The notes under the pieces: model-generated | What the model saw: the letters and a program-made list of their open reading frames with translations, nothing else | What the model was told of the DNA's origin: nothing | The model's database searches: none | Assembly (NCBI RefSeq): GCF_900496995.4 | Contig: NC_044005.1 | Location: 29,058,363 to 29,122,362 of the forward strand | DNA from: Aquila chrysaetos chrysaetos | Taxonomy: Eukaryota > Chordata > Aves > Accipitriformes > Accipitridae | Direction of reading: 5' to 3' | DNA: 64,000 nucleotides | Made by a program: the position numbers and the translations under genes | Part shown: in pieces, positions 23,601 through 36,339 of the stretch | Layout of the letters: every line of letters begins with the position of its first letter | Numbering within the stretch: the first letter of the stretch is position 1

Positions 23601-24729
23601 TCATTTCCAGTTCTACTGCTGTTTACAATCTTTCACAAATGATCACCTCCGGGATCTCTTCTGATGCAATGGATAAAGCTAGTCTGACTCTTACCTGTAA
23701 ATGGATTTTTCTCAGATCAAAGTCTTAGGCTAACCATTAGGAAAAAATGAGATATTTGTAATCTCTAGTTCATTTTAGAACAAACAAATCACTCCACACC
23801 ATAAGGAGTGACTGGCAGTGTCATTAGTAAAAAGTATCACCACTAGCAAAGCCCACTTTACAGAAAACAGCGTAAAAACTGAACTTCATCACAAAGTTCT
23901 TTTCATCTCAATCTGAAATAGCAATTTAACATTAACAGGCATACAAGAGGTTTTAATAGAATCAGCTTTTAATTGCTTACAGCTTTTTCATCAGCTGCTG
24001 AGAATATTAAACCCATCAAAACAACAAAATCTTTAACCTGAACAACACAAAAGATCTAATTTAACTCCACCTGCCTCCCCAGAGTAAGTGCTTACACTAC
24101 ATCACCAAGATTGTTCTGGAGATGTCCTTGTAATAGCTGGAAACACTTAAAGAAGCAGCATCAGAAACAGCTTCAGCTTTATTTTAAAGAAAGGAGGTGG
24201 ATGAAACATTTCATTAACTAAAGCCATCGGTGGGGGGAAATTAAAGGGTCTCAGGCCACAGCAGAAGGCAGGTGCCAGGATAAGGAAGGTCTGGGGTGGT
24301 TCTTCTGTGCTCAGTGCTCTGGGCACGGCGATGCCCACCTGGGTGCTGGGGAGTGGGGAAAATGAGACCTTACCTACACTGGCTAATCTCCTGCCAGTCT
24401 GGTGAAGGCGGCAGAAGCTGAGTGCCATGTAGGTACAGCCTTGCTATTGAGTTTAGAAGGATGAATGCCAGAAAGAATAATCATTATAAATCTAAAATTG
24501 TTAGACTTGCTATTTCAGACCATAAGAAATGCCTGCTGAGGTTGCCCACCACTTTCAGGGACAGGAGAACCAGGCTTGGACCACCAAAATGAATTCTGTT
24601 TTTCCAGTTCAATGGCTGAACTGAAAAACAGGGGGGGGAAATAGTTCCATCTTCATTTTTTAAAACTTGCCTTTTCTAGCCTATTTTTAAAAATCACTTT
24701 TAGGTTCAGCATCTCAATTCTGAAATCAG
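23601..24729. other. No gene recognised
   Basis: The GC rises at 24230-24420, giving a 93-codon minus frame (24147-24428) with no recognisable motif. The segment 24590-24729 may be the start of the A/T-rich repeat that follows. Confidence 0.5.
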
Positions 24730-25294
24730 TTTCAAAATGAGACATCAAATTATTTACTTTTGAAAATATTGAAAGAATTTCAATTTCTTTTCCAACTTCT
24801 TTTTGTCCAAACTCATCACCAAATTTGACCTAATTTTATAGAAAGTTCTGATTCCTGTCCTTAACGTTCCATTTTCAGGAAACGTAATGTTCACTGAAAA
24901 AAATTCTGCCTGGCTGCAATTCCCAGAAGAAAGGTGAGATGTGTCAGACAGATTGGAGCAGACAGCATTTTGTGGGAATGGGGAGTCCTTGAAATTCTTC
25001 CGGATCTGAAGAAGAAACAAGTCTCAATACACATTACATATTTTTGACAAAGAGTAAAGAAGCTATAAAATAAGACATCCAAAGATGCAACGTATGAAAA
25101 AAGTAATTTTATTTTAATCTTTTGGACTATTCAATGCTTTTTAATGAATTTCTAGAAATGTGCCAATTTCAAAGTCCAAAAGCCATTTCAAAATGGTACA
25201 TCCCATTCTTTCTTTGAAAATACTGGAGTATTTCAGCTTCTCCCCCTCAATTTTGGGGGGGTCCAGAATCTTCACCAGATTTGATCTGATTTAC
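24730..25294. repeat. Diverged direct duplication of an ancient A/T-rich element
   Basis: Two segments in the same orientation, 24730-24839 and 25186-25294, share ordered blocks: TTTCAAAATG, then TTTGAAAATA(T/C)TG, then TTTCA, then a 3' block reading GTCCAAACTCATCACCAAAT in the first copy and GTCCAGAATCTTCACCAGAT in the second. They are about 456 bp apart. A 15-nt piece of the first copy (TTTTGTCCAAACTCA, 24801-24815) recurs exactly at 26325-26339, suggesting a third, more decayed copy at about 26310-26430. The motifs resemble A/T-rich 'caaaatgaaa' repeats common in turtle and crocodile genomes. The family is unresolved. Confidence 0.6.
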
Positions 25295-28200
25295 TTATTT
25301 GTTTTGCCACTGTGGTTCTTCCTCCTCCACAAAAAATGCCTTCCTTAACAAATTTAATGATCTAGTAAAGGCTAATACAAAAGACAACCGTATGCAGAAT
25401 AGGGAAAAGAGGCTTTCCCAGAACTGTGTTTCTCCTTATGCCATTGCAGTGTTATTTTACTTTAAATGAAAAGCAGCCTCATCTAAACAGACAGACTGGC
25501 TAGAGGTCAAAAATCCAGCATAGACAATTTTGCATGTTAGCAATTTGCACCAGACTGATACTGGTAAGAACCGGCCACTTCCCTGCTTCCCTCACTGTTT
25601 GCCCATCAACCTTCTAGTCGCTGCTTTCTCAGATGCCAAGAATCCTGCATTTATTTCGGCACAGTGGGCCAGCTTCCAACAAAAGGAACAGGAAAGCCCC
25701 CCGTTTCTCAGTGGTTAGGTCACTGTTGTAGGAGATGGGAGCTGAGCATTTCCATCCTCAGCCTCAAGGGCATATACATAATGCTCTGAATCATCATCAG
25801 ATTTTAAGACAACTCAGCTATGAATTAATGTTTAGGTATTTCCATCAGGACTTGAAACTCTGTTGTTATTAGGTACTATAGACAACTGTCCCTGCCATCT
25901 GGAATGAGCGTCAGTGTCTATGTGTGAAGAAGAAAAGCCCTCCATTTCCCTGGTATTCAGCTTTTGTTGATGTTGGACAACACTGATGGACTCCCTTTTC
26001 AACCTTCTACATCAGCTTTAAGCTTACAGATGTCTCCTTCCAACATGGTTAAAAGAGAATTCAAATGACTGAAAATGCCTGAGGAAAAGGGTGAGAAGGT
26101 AGAAGAGAGATCAATAATGTCACTGTTCTTACCGCTACTGTTGTTGGGGCTTTAATGGTGCCTCAGAAGATGCCAAAGAAAAATTATGCTTCCTTCCCTG
26201 AAGGGTTTACAGACCAACCAGTGAAGAATATACAAGATGCATCGGGAAGACCAGAGGTGGGGATCATTAGGATTTAAGTACTTTGATTGCAACTTGAAAT
26301 GTCCATCCTGAAGGAATAGACAGATTTTGTCCAAACTCAGGACATCCCATGATGAATGATTACTTTTTCTCCAAATTTGAAACTCTAAAAAATATCTGAT
26401 TTGAAATACCCCAAATTTTGAAATTTCTAGTTGAAGGAAGATATTTCCACTGTCTTGAAAATCCATTACAAATACCTGAAAAGCACCTCCTAGTGCATCA
26501 GCTCAACCTAAATTGCTTTGAACACACTGTTCTCTGGGAAAGAGGCTTTGCAAAGACTTTTTCCTCATGGGGCACAGGGAGGGAGCAGGAGGAATGTGCG
26601 CACCCAAAGTCATGCAACTCACAAGGAGATAGACCGAGGAAAGAGGCAGTCCTCCAACAAGCTGATGCAATAGAGAGCTGGTGGGGACTTGAACATTTAC
26701 TTCTAAAGGCAATTCACTGCCATTGAAATTTAGGTTTATATTTTATCAAACCAACATGAAACAGAACATTCCACATAGAGTCAAACCAATCCTAGTTAAA
26801 ACACTTAGTTAAATTAAAAACATCCACGAAGAAGGAATTTCTAATGGAAATTATTCAAGTTGTAGAAACAGTGTTTTCCAGCAGTAGACTGTTCCAATGG
26901 AAAAGATGTACCTTCCTACATCTGTTTACTTTATTGTTTCCCCTTCTAGCTGTAATAAGCCAATGTTTGGGATTTGCTGAATTGTTTCTATTAGGTGGTG
27001 AAGCTTGTGATTTGAGTCAGATATTTCTTTGCTACAGCTCTTTTTATACACAAAGAACGTACATATCATTCTGCTTCCCCAAGCACAATAGGAACAGACA
27101 AGAAACTGTTCATCTGGGCACACTTCCAAGCTTCCCTTCTCAAACACTAATCTGCTCAAAACAAGTTCGGTCTTGGCTTCTTCTCAGGGCCAATGCTGCC
27201 ATGAGTGCTCCTGCCTCTCCTGCTGCAGCTCTTGCCTTTCTGCTTCCCGAGCAAACATCCACAGCTGTGTTCCACCCACTGCCCTTGCTCTGCATTACCG
27301 AACAATGGTAATCCCCCTCCCTCCAAAAAAAAATCACCACCTTAGTCTTTCAAAGATAGTTTTTCTACAGTATTTCTAACTGTTTTCTGCTTTGGGCACA
27401 GACATCTCTTATTTTGTTCTTTGCTTTCGTAAAGGAGCCTGACTGCATTTTATGTTCAGTTAAAATTAAGAGAACCATTGTGCCAAATAGCTTGGCTACG
27501 ACTGGCAAAGGTAAGCTTGCTGGAAACCATCCCCTTCAATGCCACAGACCTGTTCATTATCCAAGTGGAATACGGAATAGAGATCTCTTGTAGAACACAT
27601 CTCTGATTCATCCCCACTTAATTAACAGTGCATAGTTGTTTCTTAGCCCAAATATCCTCTTATTCATGGCTCTGCGCCTTGAATCATGTTTCGTCTTCTA
27701 ATGATGCCTAGACCAAAGTGAATAAGTCTTAAAAAAAAATATTTTTCAAGATACACAGTTTGGGAAATTTTACCACTGCTTGCAGGAAATTATAACAAGA
27801 AAAGCCAGCTGGGCAAGGAAAGACATACAACTTAAGCCCCACAAGAGCAGCTTTCTTTCAGAAAGCTTGAGGAAGAGAAAAGGTAATCCACCACAATAAC
27901 TGGTGATGTTGCCCAGTTACTATGAAGGGTTTTGGAATTAAGGCATTCCAGTGCAGGGAAGGTGAAAAGATGCCCTGGCAGAGTGAAAATAGGAAGAGGA
28001 AAGATGTAGCCTTAGGAACGCCTAGCACCTCTCTGGGGTATGGTGGAGAAGCTAATAGCCAGTCTTTCAAGCTAGCTGAGATGCTGAAGCAGCAAAAAAA
28101 GGACCTTGTTTAAGAAACAATCTAAAATTGTCTTCTCTCGTCCTTTGTATTTGTTGCCATGATTGCAAATCCCATATTATTTAATCCTTATCTCAATAGA

Positions 28201-30163
28201 ATGAAGTAAAATTACTTTTTTAACTTAAATGTTGTGATAAAGCAGGACCACCTAGTCTCACAGTGTGCCTCATTCACTTGGAGAGTGCATACGTTTCCAA
28301 GGATGTGTGCAATGCTTCTGCAAGAAGTGAATCCTAGGTTTGTAGAGAAAAAAAAATTGTTGTCCAAATTTGCCAAACCTTTGCTGGCAAGCATGGGAAA
28401 AACGAGGGTGGGACAATATTTTAGTGACTACAATGTTTCCGGATTCTTTGAGAAACTCTGCCTTGGATTGTAGCAGTATGGAGCTTTCTCTCAACATCTT
28501 CTCACCTAAAAAAGGGAAAAGGAACAGGAAAGAGATCTCCTTTCTCTCCCTTTCATCATGAATGTCATTCCTCTGCAGTGGTTAAAACTGCAACCAATGT
28601 GCAGGGTTTTTTATTCTGGAAATTGGTCTAGTCTGCAGAGAAGGAAAAATGTATGGGAGGTGAGGGGGCAGATTAATGGTGCGGGAGCGGATCAATGGGT
28701 CTGCTAGGGGGAGGCACTGCCCCACTATCCTCCAGAGTAATAGGGACCAGTGAACCAAATTTAGAGAAAATAACCACTTCCAGCAAACCCCCAAACCACC
28801 ATATGAAATACGAAATGCAAACATCATATACCAGGTATCACAGAGCAAACAGCAGATGTGATCTCATTAATCCCTGATTTGATATTATGCAAATTAAGAA
28901 GCATATTTGTCTTTTCTACATTTCCATCTAGACTTTGCTAACAAACCTTGTGTTAGCTCCAAATGAGAGACCCAACCAGGCCTCAGAATATTTTGACAAG
29001 GACAATGTTTTCTGGTGGGCAATAGTGCTAAGAACAACAGCTCCGTCAGAAGAGGGCAACTCGGAGGCCACAGCAAACTCATTGCAACCAGTGCTTTTAA
29101 CAGGAGTCCTTGTTCCAGTCCTTCAGAGAAGATGGCCTTGGCCACCCATCCTGTGCCAGGGTGTTGGGAACTACCTACAGACCACACATAGATTTGCTGC
29201 AGAGAGAGGGCAAAGAGTCCTGTAGCTCCCCGTGCATGCTCTCATGCCACGCTGCTCCGGTGGCTGGGCACCTAGGCAGTTTTCAGGTTCAAACTCAAAT
29301 TGCAACAATTAATTAAACCTGTTGCTTTCCTCCCTGCGACAATGTTTCTTCTGTGTTGTGTTGGCAGTAACAGAATCTGGTTTGCTATCCAGCGGTAATG
29401 TAGAACTCAGGCCAAGGCATGGAGTGGTAACACTGCCACCAGTGTTAAATCAATGCAGTCAAAACTGCTTTTGCCCTGGCAATATGCCATGTATATCTCT
29501 GCCATTTCATGAGACTTTGTCATTTACAATACTGGCATTATTTCTTCTCATCTTGTACATCTTTTTTTCTTTCAACTGCTACAGAGGGATATTGTACACA
29601 TGCATAATTTTCAAATTTGACCACCAGCCTGAGATCTGGCACTTTTGTGCACTCTTTTCACCAGTATGAGCAACAGTATGGGCTAACTAAACTTTTGGGA
29701 TAACACCACACTCAGCTTGTTACAATAAAGTTCATGCTATACAGAATCAGCTGGTTAAACTATACCAAAAGCAACTAAATAAATCTGTGCATTCCAGCAT
29801 CTGCAAGATACTCTTTGTGGAAATCTACACTGTAGGTTACTTAAAGAGCTTTCATAAGGACAGTGACTGTCATGAGGGGCAGCCTAGTTATGGTCTAATT
29901 TGCAATGTCCTTCAACCAAAGAGAGCCTTTTTAAAAGGTTGGGAAAATTTTATTAGCTGTGAGAGAGAATATTACATTCTAGTTAAAAGAGAGAGAAAAA
30001 ATCAAAAACATAAAAACCCAAATATTGTTTCTCCCTTATGAAGATGTATAGCAATACTGTGATAAGAATACATGGGAAAACTCCCACAAAATATTTGGAT
30101 AAAACATTCACATGAAATGCCGGCAATGTTATGTAAATACTGATGATGATTAAATGCCTAATT
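25295..30163. other. No gene recognised; possible third copy of the A/T-rich element
   Basis: A probable third copy of the duplicated element lies at 26310-26430. Just downstream, 26560-26650 has a weak resemblance to a MIR/L3 3' region (a 'cccaaagtcatgcaactcac' phrase). The longest frame, 26844-27311 plus (155 codons), is hydrophobic and Ser-rich with no family motif, and the minus strand is open over part of it. Other frames near 28.2-29.7 kb are similar. I see no exon-like feature I can support. Confidence 0.45.
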
Positions 30164-30420
30164 AATTATTATTATTATTTGTATTACATCCATATTTGAA
30201 CACTCTAATTAAGAACACAGTGCTACTGAGTTCAGTGCTGTACAAATATGTCAGGGGAAAAGCTCCATTTCCCTGGTGAGCCTGCAATCCAAATAGCAAA
30301 TGCAAAGTAGAAAGGGAAAGAAATTTAGAAAGTGACTTACCCAAGGGCGCATAGTAAGTCACTGTCAGAACTGCAGAAAAAGACCCCAAACAAACAAAAC
30401 AAAAAATACCAAAAAACATT
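30164..30420 (-). mobile_element. Ancient L3/CR1- or MIR-type retroposon relic
   Basis: It starts with a TTA/ATT microsatellite (30164-30180), followed by GTATTACATCC, then CAGTGCTGTACAAATATGTC, then CCTGCAATCCAAATAG, and ends with AGTGACTTACCCAAGGGCGC and AAGTCACTGTCAGAACTGCA. This order matches the reverse complement of a very common old amniote retroposon 3' end ('attattatttgtattac ... gcgctgtacaaa ... cttacaatctaaatag ... aagtgacttgcccaaggtcac'). The ATT end is the element's 3' tail, so the element lies on the minus strand. Family assignment between L3-type CR1 and a MIR-like SINE is not settled. Confidence 0.65.
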
Positions 30421-31689
30421 CTTAGTGCTATCAGACCATGCTGCCTCTATTCAAATGATGAAGCATGTAAGCCTGTATGGCTCTGTTTACCCACAAACAC
30501 TTCTTCCTTATCCTTCCCCTTTTGCATGCCCCTGTCGCTATTTAGTTTGTAAGTCAACTGAACCATCTGAACATAATCAGACATTCTGAAAGGCACAGAT
30601 ATTCTTTCCATATACCACAACACAAACTGGAAGTTTAGCCCTTCCCATGCTACATATATTTTATGTGGGATAATACAGCATGTACACACACAAACCAAAA
30701 GCAAACAAAACCCAAGAGGTCAAGTCACTGAAAAATATCAAGGGATGAAACGACCAAAGATACCTCAAGCAGAAGAAAGTACCCATGCATTGATGTTTGG
30801 AGGAAGACAAAAAGTTGCTCTAACAAAAGGAGGTTCTCAGATCCAAGGAGGCACTGATCCTGTTCCAAAGTTGGGCTAGTGTTCAGACCAAAGAGCAAGA
30901 CCAGCCAGCCTCAAAAACAGGCAGAGCAACAAACAGTAAGGAGAAAGAGGCACCTCACAACTTCGGTAATGGAGTAATACAAAAATATAAGCTGAATTCT
31001 CCAAAATTTCTCTATGGTTCTGTCATTTTTAACTGTGCTACCAGGAAGCTGCTCTCAGGTTGTGGAACCTTGCACTAGGTCAGTGGTACCTGCTGGTCCC
31101 AGCTGCAGCATCCTGCTGGCCCAGCAGGACTTGCTGGTCCTGCAGCTCCCAGGTTAATTGGCACATAGCAGCGGCAGCCAGAGCAGGGCACACCACAGCC
31201 ATTTGGCAGCATTTCTGCATGTTTCTCTGCTTTTTAATGGAAGAGGACAGACAGTTTAGCTGCAAGGAATACAGAAATCCTTGATAGACTGGCAGGGGGG
31301 GGAGATCCACTGGAATACTGGTGAAAAAAAGCAACTTGTGTAACTGTACTTTCTCTGGAGCATTTTTTCAATTTCAATGGAAGAGTAAAAGAAATTTTAA
31401 ACACTTTGGGCCAAATACAGAAAACTCAGCTTTGGTAATGTTGCCAGTGTGACTTGTGTTGCCACTCACCACTGGAGACGAGGCCTCCTGGGCTCAGTAC
31501 AAGGTGGTTTCCCTTCCAGCTGAAAAGTCCATCTCTCCCGGCCTTGATAATATGTGGCCCCCAAAAGTCAGCCAGATAGGGGAGTCCAGCCCAGAGATAA
31601 AAGTGGACAAACAAGCCACGGTTTCCGGATGGGAATTCCCAGTTGCATAATTTTGGTAGTAAGCTAAGGTTTTGGTCCAACCAAAACTA
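30421..31689. other. No gene recognised
   Basis: Includes a Trp/Cys-rich frame 31060-31284 (plus) caused by GC-rich CTGCTGG-type repeats around 31085-31145, where CTGCTGGTCC and CTGCTGGCCC recur. Nothing exon-like. Confidence 0.5.
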
Positions 31690-31925
31690 CAATTCTCTAG
31701 TTATTTTCAAGTTTTGTTCAACTCCAGCCTCAACAATTTCAGTCACCGAAAAGGCACCACTTCAAATCCCTGGTTCGGGTTTTGACATGTTCAAATTTCC
31801 CAAGAAATCTCAACATTTTTAAGGAAAGCACATATTATGAAAAAAAAATCATAATTTTATCATTGACTATCTTATCTGACATTGAAGAATTGTTTCAGGC
31901 AAAAATTTTCAACCAGCCTTGTAAA
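31690..31925. repeat. Probable ancient A/T-rich repeat relic
   Basis: Sequence rich in CAAATTTCC, AAAAATTTTC and TTTCAAGTTTTG, ending in AAAATTTTCAACCAGCCTTG. It resembles the tail of an old amniote repeat that ends 'aaattttcaaccagctct', and may be related to the 24.7-25.3 kb element. Diverged; boundaries are guesses. Confidence 0.35.
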
Positions 31926-34900
31926 GAATATTTATTTCCACTCAGTCTGTTATTCACTGCTTTATATTTGCACCTGATTACAGAATTCATGGACCAGCCT
32001 CTGCAACTGTATTTAGAGATAATTTAAATATAAAAAAGAACCCCCCAGGAAACAGCACCTCTTCTTCCATTCCCTCCCTTCCTGCTGAAACACACCTGGC
32101 TCACCTTAGAAGTCCTTTTACAGAAAGATCATGTAATAACTTGCAATCAATCCCAACACCAGTTTTACTGCACAGTTACAGCCAAGCTGTACTCAGGACC
32201 AGATCAAGGGATAAGAAAAAGGTAATCTTCTGTCACCCTTGTTATCCATCCACATTTCTCACACAGTAAAAAGCAAGGAGCTAATTCAGTCATCAGGACA
32301 ATTTAGAGAAGTTTTTCTGAATTACTTACCTGCAACGAGCCTCAGAAGGCTGTCCCATTAACAGCAGGCAACTGAAGCGAAGAACCATCTGAGCTCACCT
32401 CTCCCCACCGCAGCATGCCAAATGCAGAAGGACGCAGAGAAGAGCAAGACCTGTGCAAGGTAGCCACAGCTGGGACCAGAAATGTCATAAAATCCTGCAG
32501 AAAAGGTCAAAGGTGTACCTGAAACATCAGAGAAGATCAAGCTCCTGTTTCTCTCTGTAATGTTCTATCTGTTATGACTTCTGATCCTCAGATCACTACA
32601 ATGGTATCCTGAGGATAAACAGCAGGACTTAGCTATTTCTGCAGGGAAACAGGTATCTGCAGGTCCAGCAACTACTGAAATTTTCTGTGCAACTAGAGAT
32701 GCCCTCAAGCCCTCTTACGATGTTACTGCGAGTATTTCCATGATACCCAACTGTCCTGGGATCTCTGAGTTTCCTCCTTGCTGTCCCTGGTAAAGGCACA
32801 TTCTCTTGCTTATTTGTGACCCCAGCTAACAATGGAAGCTTCCTACAACATCCCAGAAAGCATGAGGGGATGGCACCAGCAAGACAAAGCAGCCACTAGC
32901 ACTTGCAAAAGAGTTCTAAAGAGCCCAGCAGAGCTGCAGATCACAGCGCACCACAGAGCTGTCAAAACTCAGCAACCTGGAGGTAGGGCAGATTGCCTCC
33001 GCAGCCAGAAAGAGGGCTCAAGGCTGAAGGAAGCCATAATTCAAACAGCTTGCAAACAATTTGGTAGTACCAAGGACTTTATGCCTATTAATGACACCAG
33101 AAGCAGGGAAGATCTCCACTGAACCTGTGGTGGTCTATCTGAGTCCTGAGATAAGTACATTAGCTGTGGTCAATGTGACAATTTGGGTAGAAGCAGCTGA
33201 GCAGTCAGCAGTCAAGATACCGATCCCTCCCTGACCAGCTTCATTGGATACGTACACAATTCTGCAAAGATAAATACATTAGCAGCTTTTCTGGTAAAGG
33301 GTGAGTACCGATTCAACAGCACCAACTGGCTAATGAGGAACTGAATTAACAGAGCCGACAAGAGTTCAGTTCCCCCACACTACCTGGGTTATATTGACTG
33401 TGAAAAGAGAGGGGCACATACGCTGTTCATGAAAGTGTGCATTAGAACCACTTAACCTTGCTGCCCAATTTCCATCCCCTCAAACACCACCATCCCCCTG
33501 GAGATATTGTACCTGTAACAGATGGAATTGCTTCTAATGTACGTATGATTTAAATAATTTAAATTCCAACAAAATGTATTTAGTTCATCATCTAAATTTC
33601 AATGCTGTATACTAACCAAACCTTAATTCATCAAAAATACTCCACAAAAGAGCCAAGTAGCAGAGACAGGCACTTTAGGTATGGTTTTAGGCAATTGGCC
33701 TCCTTTATCACAACCTAGGATTTTGCAAGCATTATTTCATCTTCATTGTGTCTGAAGCTTTCATTCTCCATGATGGTTTGATCCTTTTTGCCAAGCCTCT
33801 TCAGCTGCAGAAAGCTTTGGTTTGCTTTCCAGTTCAGGTTCCCGTCTGCCACTTCTAAGCCTCATTTTCATTCTTGCCAGTTAGTCATCTGATCTCTTTG
33901 ATCCTTTGTAGCAAGCCTTGAACTCCATTTTTTTTCAGATTAGAATCTAGTGTCAAGAAGTAATGTTTTCTTTTCCCTGTGGTTTTGCAGCCTTTAGCTT
34001 GTTTAATCTTGTTTTCTTCTTCCCAAGTTTTCAGTCATTTCACCTGCATTTTCTGTGGTTTCAGGCCATGTTTCTGACCTACAAGACTGCATTTGTGATG
34101 ACAGTTATCAGCCTCTGTTGGCACAATTGCAACTGACAAACACCTTCCATTTCTTCTCTCCTTTTCAGTTCCTAAATGTGGGTTATACAGTACAGAGGCA
34201 ACTGGTGTAAATCACTGGGAGAGCCGTAAGTTACCCAGCTGTAACAGGCACTCCTTGGACTCTCACAGCCTTGTAGGTGTGTAGGATAATGGGGTCTTTC
34301 AATGGCTTATGTTCACTGGAGTGGGTGATGCACTCTGAGGGTCTCCGTTGTCATATGGGAAGTTCCTGAAAATCCTTCAAAACTTTTAGTGGTGTGGGTG
34401 GGTGTCCAGGCTGGCTGCAGCATCTCAAAGCACCACCATAGGATAAATGATTACTCCATGTGTGTGCCAGAATAGTTCTCACTGCAGATGACTGACAAAC
34501 ACAATTCATCCGGCTCATGCAAAGGAGGATGGTGCTCCGTATTAGCATAGATCATCTGGCTGAAGATGCTGGTGGACAGTAGGATCACTTCCTTGATGCG
34601 CAATAATGGTTATGAATCCTTGGTAGCCAGAATGGTCATCTGTGGTATCACTCTAGTGGGATCCAACAGAATTTTCCTCAAGGTTCCTTTCCACAAAGAG
34701 GGAGGAAGATTTTTCAATTGAAACCAATGAAAACAATTGAGTGGGGTTGATGAGGTATGGGCTTATGAAGTGACACAACTGCCACAAACATCAGTGTTAA
34801 CTACTAATTCCCTGTAGAGGACACTGTTGGACAAGGTGGTAAATCCTCTGTTTGGATGCACCACTGTTCCTTAATTGGTATGGACAGGATGTTGGGATTA

Positions 34901-35749
34901 GTAGCAAGGTTCCCTTCATATCCATCACCTGGCAATGTATTCTGTATCTCCATGGAAAGGGCAAGAGAGGACATTGAGTCTTTAGCTTCAGAGCAATATA
35001 ACATTCTTAGTCCTCTTTTGGAAGAATCCCACAAAGATTTTTGGAACCATGTTTATTTTCCATCAGAGGCTCCCTCATGGAGACTTCGATGTCATGAGCG
35101 TGGGTATCGATCTGACATTACCAGCACAGCAGTTGTTAGAATTACATTTTAAAAATATCGAGATGACTAGTGTTAAGGATGTTAAGCCAAGAATACCCAA
35201 ATTTTTGCATTCTCAGACAGAAGACAAACATGCTGAACACTTCTCTGGGGCCTGGCCTGACTTTCTCCCAGTAGGACAGACCATGCCTATACATGAATCC
35301 CAAAGGTTCAGAATTTGGTATAGAAGCTGTCATGGATGCAAAACACTGAATCTTATTAGACAGGACTGCCAGATATAACCTTTTAAAAAAATACCCATTT
35401 CAAACAAGGAAAGAAAAAAAGCTCTTCACACCTTTGTAAAAAGGTTTTCTAGGTTTTAAGGTTCTCAGAAAGGATGAGTTGAGCAGTCATCGGGTTGCAT
35501 CTTAAAAGTGCTGGGGAAGAGACAGGAATTCTGTGTTCTTTATAGCCTCACATGGAGGCATGAAAGTCAGGGATTATATACACGTTCTCAAAAAACCCCT
35601 GCTATTCAGAAGTCTGATTTCTCATACACAAGGCATACGTGTGCCTCTGGATCCACACTGGTAAGTACTCAAAGACGACAATACATTCCTCAAAACAGAA
35701 AACAGAGTCCAAAAACAATTCACATCAGACAACCTGAAATCTATGCTAT
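31926..35749. other. No gene recognised; T-rich segment
   Basis: 33750-34110 is T-rich with loosely repeated TTTTC(C)CTGTGGTTT(T) phrases near 33980 and 34050. The stretch 34350-35380 has moderate GC and several open frames on both strands (plus 34856-35152 and 35049-35378, minus 34804-35034). None resembles a known protein. An unrecognised old retrocopy or transposon is possible but unsupported. Confidence 0.45.
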
Positions 35750-36339
35750 TGTTGTCGTTTAACCCCAGACAGCAACTAAGTGCCACCCAGCCGCTCGCTC
35801 ACTCCCCCTGCCAGTGGGATGGGGAAGAGAATCGGAAGAGTAAAAGTGAGAAAACTCGTGGGTTTGAGATAAAGACAGTTTAACAGGTAAAGCAAAAGCC
35901 GTGCATGCAAGCAAAGCAAAACAAGGAATTCATTCACCACTTCCCATGGGCAGGCAGGTGTTCAGCCATCTCCAGGAAAGCAGGGCTCCATCATGCGTTA
36001 ACGGTTATTCAGGAAGACAAACGCCATCACTCCAAACGTCCCCCTTCCTTCTTCTTCCTCCATGCTTGAGCATGACATCATATGGTCTGGAATATCCCTT
36101 GGGTCAGTCGGGGTCAGCTGTCCCGGCTGTGTCCCCTCCCAACTCCTTGTGCACCCCCAGCCTACTCACTGGTGGGGTGGGGTGAGAAGCAGAAAAGGCC
36201 TTGACTCTGTGTAAGCACTGCTCAGCAGTAACAAAAATATCTCGGCATTATCAAGGCTGTTTTCAGCACAAATCCAAAACATAGCCCCATACTAGCTACT
36301 GTGAAGAAAATTAACTCTTTCCCAGCCAAAACCAGCACA
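35750..36339 (+). mobile_element. Solo LTR of an avian endogenous retrovirus
   Basis: About 590 bp beginning TGTTGTCGTTTAACCCCAG and ending CCAGCCAAAACCAGCACA, so it has the TG...CA ends of an LTR. Internal blocks such as CAGCCGCTCGCTCACTCC, GAGAAAACTCGTGGGTTTG, GGGTCAGCTGTCCCGGCTGT and TAGCCCCATACTAGCTACT match an LTR family I remember as abundant in many bird genomes. No gag-pol-env body adjoins it, so internal sequence was probably lost by LTR-LTR recombination. The flanks, GCTAT before (35745-35749) and GCCAT after (36340-36344), look like a 5-bp target duplication with one mismatch. Five bases would fit an ERVL-type element, but this is weak. I see no TATAAA or AATAAA inside. Strand follows the LTR as read. 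Confidence 0.85.

Noticed and set aside
26560..26650. Second MIR/L3 relic
   Set aside because: Only one phrase resembles the consensus; the remaining blocks are missing or out of order.
26844..27311. 155-codon plus-strand frame
   Set aside because: Hydrophobic, motif-free, and the minus strand is also open over part of it; no supporting exon structure or recognisable family.
31755..31785. tRNA B-box/T-arm-like phrase (CCCTGGTTCGGGTTTTG)
   Set aside because: No cloverleaf, A box or acceptor pairing around it.
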